A DNA stretch of 64,000 bases, taken from contig NC_035164.2 in the NCBI RefSeq assembly GCF_001659605.2, positions 12,792,873 through 12,856,872 on the forward strand. The letters are read 5' to 3'. The position numbers were made by a program, and so were the translations under genes. Position 1 is the stretch's first letter; every line of letters begins with the position of its first letter. This stretch comes from Manihot esculenta. Lineage: Eukaryota; Streptophyta; Magnoliopsida; Malpighiales; Euphorbiaceae. Shown in pieces: positions 60,501 to 64,000 of the stretch. The notes under the pieces were generated by a model, which worked only from the letters and a program-made list of their open reading frames with translations, did no database searches and had not been told where the DNA came from.

Positions 60501-61850
60501 ATTGTTATTTAATAGTAATCATTTATTCAAATGTTCAATTAAAATAAAACTTTAATTGTTTACTTTAATTAGTTTAAAGTCAAAGAACATTAAAAAAGAA
60601 ACGATGGGGCGCAAAATAAACGACAGTGCCTGAATATTAAAAAAGAAATGATGGTCGTAAAATAAACAACCGTGCCTTTCTTACCTCAAAATATTTTACT
60701 CATACATTATAAGCAAAATTGTTATTTATTAGTAATCATTTATTCAAATATTCAATTAAAAAAAAACTTTAATTGTTCACTTTAATAGGTTTGAAGTCAT
60801 AAACATTAAAAAAGAAATAATAGGCCTAAAAAAAAATGACAGTACCCTGCTTAACCTAAAATATTATACTTATATATTGTAAAAAAAAGTTGTATATATT
60901 AGTAATCATTCATTCATATATTCAATTAAAATAAAATTTTAATTGTTAACTTTAATTAGTTTAAAGCCAACAACATTAAAAAAAATGATGGGGCGCTAAA
61001 TAAACGACAGTGCCTTTCTTAACCCAAAATATTATACTCATATATTATAAACAAAATTGTTATTTATTAGTAATCATTTAATCAAATGTTCAATTAAAAT
61101 AAACATTAATTGTTTGCTTTAATTAGTTTAAAGTTAAGAACATGAAAAAAGAAATGTTAGGGCGCAAAATAAACGATAGTGTCTTTCTTACCCCACTATA
61201 TTATACTCATACACTATAAATAAAATTGTTATTTATTAGTAATCATTTATTCAAATATTCAATTAAAATAAAATTTTAATTGTTCACTTTGATAGGTTTG
61301 AAGTCAGTAATATTAAAAAAAAACAATGGGCCCAAAATAAATGACAGTGCCCTGCTTACCCTAAAATATTATACCTATACATTATAAACAAAATTGTTAT
61401 ATATTAGTAATCATTTATTCAAATATTCAATTAAGATAAAACGTTAATTATTCATTTCATTTAGTTTAAAGTCCAAAACATTAAAAAAGAAATAATGTGG
61501 CGCAAAATATACGACGGTGTCTTTCTTACACTAAAATATTAGTTTAAAGTCGAAGAATATTAAAAAAGAAACGATGGGGCACAAAATAAACGGCAGTGCC
61601 TAAACATTAAAAAGGAAATGATGGTCGCAAAATAAACAACCGTACCATTCTAACCCCAAAATATTATACTCATACATTTTAAACAAAATATAATAATTAT
61701 TACTAATTTTTTATTCAAATATTCAATTAAAATAAAACCTGTTTAATTAGTTTAAAGTCAAGAACATTAAAAAAGAAATAATGGGGCGCGAAATAAACGA
61801 CAGCGCTTTTCTTATCCCAAAATATTATACTCATACACTATAAATAAAAT
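54600..61850 (+). repeat. Higher-order duplications inside the satellite
   Basis: Rare variant monomers recur in the same order. Markers at 55490, 56592 and 56944 reappear at 60087, 61190 and 61541, a constant offset of about 4597 bp. Markers at 53879 and 54231 reappear at 56592 and 56944, offset 2713 bp. This shows segmental copying of multi-monomer blocks. Confidence 0.8.
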
Positions 61851-62270
61851 TGTTATTTATTAGTAATCATTTATTCAAATATTCAATTAAAATAAAACTT
61901 TAATTGTTCAATTTAATAGGTTTGAAGTCAGAAACATTAAAAAAGAAACAATAGATCAAAAAAAAAATGACAGTGCCTTCCTTAACCTAAAATATTATAC
62001 TTCTATATTATAAACAAAATTGTTATATATTAGTAATCATTCATTCATATATTCAATTAAAATAAAATTTTAATTATTAACTTTAATTAGTTTAAAGTCA
62101 ATAACATTAAAAAAGAAACAATGGGTCGCAAAATAAACGACAGTGCCATACTTACCCCAAAATATTATACTCATACATTATAAGCAAAATTGTTATTCAT
62201 TAGTAATCATTTATTCAAATATTCAATTAAAATAAAACATTAATTTTTTGCTTTAATTAGTTTAAAGTCA

Positions 62271-63290
62271 AGAATATAAAAAAAGAAACGATAGAGCGCA
62301 AAATAAACGCCAATCCCTTTTTTACCTCAAAATGTTATACTTATATATTATAAACAAACTTGCTATATATTAGTAATCATTTATTCATTTGCTCAATTAA
62401 AATAAAACTTTAATTGTTTATTTTAATTAGTTTAAAGTCAAGAACATTAAAAAAGAAATGATGGGGTGCAAAATAAACGATAGTGCCTTTGTTACCCTAA
62501 AATATTATACTCATATATTATAAATAAAATTGTTTTTTATTAGTAATCATTTATTCAAATGTTCAATTAAAATAAGACTTTAATTGTTTACTTTAATTAG
62601 TTTAAAGTCAAGAATATTAAAAAAGAAACGATAGAGCGCAAAATAAATGATAATCCCTTTCTTACATCAAAATGTTATACTTATATATTATAAACAAACT
62701 TGCTATATATTAGTAATCATTTATTCAAATATTCAATTAAAATAAAACATTAATTTTTTGCTTTAATTAGTTTAAAGTCAAGAATATAAAAAAAGAAACG
62801 ATAGAGCGCAAAATAAACGCCAATCCCTTTTTTACCTCAAAATGTTATACTTATATATTATAAACAAACTTGCTATATATTAGTAATCATTTACTCATTT
62901 GCTCAATTAAAATAAAACTTTAATTATTTATTTTAATTAGTTTAAAGTCAAGAACATTAAAAAAGAAATGATGGGGTGCAAAATAAACCATAGTGCCTTT
63001 GTTACCCTAAAATATTATACTCATATATTATAAATAAAATTATTTTTTATTAGTAATCATTTATTCAAATGTTCAATTAAAATAAGACTTTAATTGTTTA
63101 CTTTAATTAGTTTAAAGTCAAGAATATTAAAAAAGAAACGATAGAGCGCAAAATAAACGATAATCCCTTTCTTACATCAAAATGTTATACTTATATATTA
63201 TAAACAAACTTGCTATATATTAGTAATCATTTATTCAAATGCTCAATTAAAATAAAACTTTAATTGTTCACTTTAATTAGTTTAAAGTCA
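62271..63290 (+). repeat. 510-bp (three-monomer) higher-order repeat
   Basis: The marker AGAATATAAAAAAAGAAACG occurs at 62271 and 62781, with the three following monomers nearly identical between the two copies. The period is 510 bp, three times 170. Confidence 0.82.
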
Positions 63291-64000
63291 AGAACATTAA
63301 AAAATAAATGATGGGGTGCAAAAGTCAGAAACATTAAAAAAGAAACAATAGGTCCAAAAAAAAAATGACAGTGCCTTCCTTAACCTAAAATATTATACTT
63401 CTATATTATAAACAAAATTGTTATATATTAGTAATCATTCATTCATATATTCAATTAAAATAAAATTTTAATTGTTAACTTTAATTAGTTTAAAGTCAAT
63501 AACATTAAAAAAAATGATGGGGCGCAAATTAAACGATAGTGCTTTTCTTAGCCCAAAATATTATACTCATATTATAAACAAAATTGTTATTTATTAGTAA
63601 TCATTTAATCAAATGTTCAATTAAAATAAAACTTTAATTGTTTACTTTAATTAATTTAAAGTCAAAGAACATTAAAAAATAAACGATGGGGAGTAAAATA
63701 AATGACAGCGACTGAACATTAAAAAGGAAATGATGGTCCCAAAATATTATACTCATACATTATAAGCAAAATTGTTATTCATTAGTAATTATTTATTCAA
63801 ATATTCAACTAAAATAAAACATAAATTGTTCATTTTATTTAGTTTAAAGTCAAGAACATTAAAAAAGAAATAATGTAGCGCAAAATAAACGACAATGTCT
63901 TTTTTACTCAAAATATTATACTTATACATTATAAACAAACTTGTTATATATTACTAATCATTTATTCAAATGTTCAATTAAAAGAAAACATTAATTGTTC

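Larger units (their letters stand above)
44921..64000 (+). repeat. ~170-bp satellite array, block 3 (opposite orientation)
   Basis: About 19 kb of the same satellite in the other orientation, roughly 110 monomers, running off the right edge. The basic unit is 170 bp (for example matching points at 58697 and 58867). A second unit type of about 216 bp has an extra ~46-bp copy of the GAACATTAAAAAAGAAATGA...GACAGTGCCT segment. A third type lacks about 13 bp (AAACTTGTTTAATTAG). Monomers hold a dyad ACTTTAATTAGTTTAAAGT. Short open frames, such as the one at 49387-49569, are chance. No gene or transposon is seen in this block. Confidence 0.92.

Noticed and set aside
44921..64000. CRISPR-like array
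   Set aside because: Direct repeats are contiguous ~170-bp monomers without unique spacers, in a plant-type sequence.

Overview
This is a gene-free stretch of plant heterochromatin. It contains LTR retrotransposons nested inside one another, next to and inside a large AT-rich satellite array. The flowering-plant origin follows from the element types: a Ty3/gypsy chromovirus of the Tekay/Del kind, an Athila-like gypsy element with a tRNA-Asp type primer site and an extra env-position ORF, and a Ty1/copia element with a tRNA-iMet primer site. I cannot name the species. No host gene, rRNA or tRNA gene was recognised.

Layout. (1) Positions 1-30436 are one Athila-like element on the minus strand. 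Its 5' LTR is at 29015-30436, followed by gag, pol (PR-RT-RH, IN) and an env-position ORF, and its 3' end runs off the left edge. It is broken twice. A complete Tekay-like element, A (1297-19377, plus strand, TSD CCAAT), sits in the env-position ORF. A solo Tekay LTR (22341-24595, TSD CCTGT) sits between RNase H and integrase. (2) Element A is itself split in pol by a copia element (6856-15156, TSD AGCTC), giving a three-deep nest. At all three insertions, notional removal of the insert plus one TSD copy rejoins the host reading frame. (3) 30437-31503 is a truncated second Athila-like LTR. (4) From 31504 to the right edge is a tandem satellite with a ~170-bp monomer and a ~216-bp variant. It is interrupted by a second Tekay-like element, B (34296-44226, minus strand, TSD TTGTA), and it flips orientation at about 44920/44921.

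Relative ages follow from the nesting. The satellite and Athila are older than Tekay A and the solo LTR, and the copia element is youngest: its two 1501-bp LTRs read as identical. All elements look coding-defective. Tekay A is closest to intact, with one in-frame TAG at the gag/pol border plus the copia insertion. The copia element is recent, yet it lacks most of RT and has Lys in place of the catalytic integrase Glu, so it was probably moved in trans.

The least expected structure is that two unrelated families each carry many copies of a private short palindrome. Athila has GTGATTTG-GG-CAAATCAC, dispersed through LTR, coding and non-coding parts. The Tekay LTRs have TTCGGC-N-GCCGAA, clustered on both sides of the TATA box. 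The satellite adds an orientation switch and several layers of higher-order duplication.
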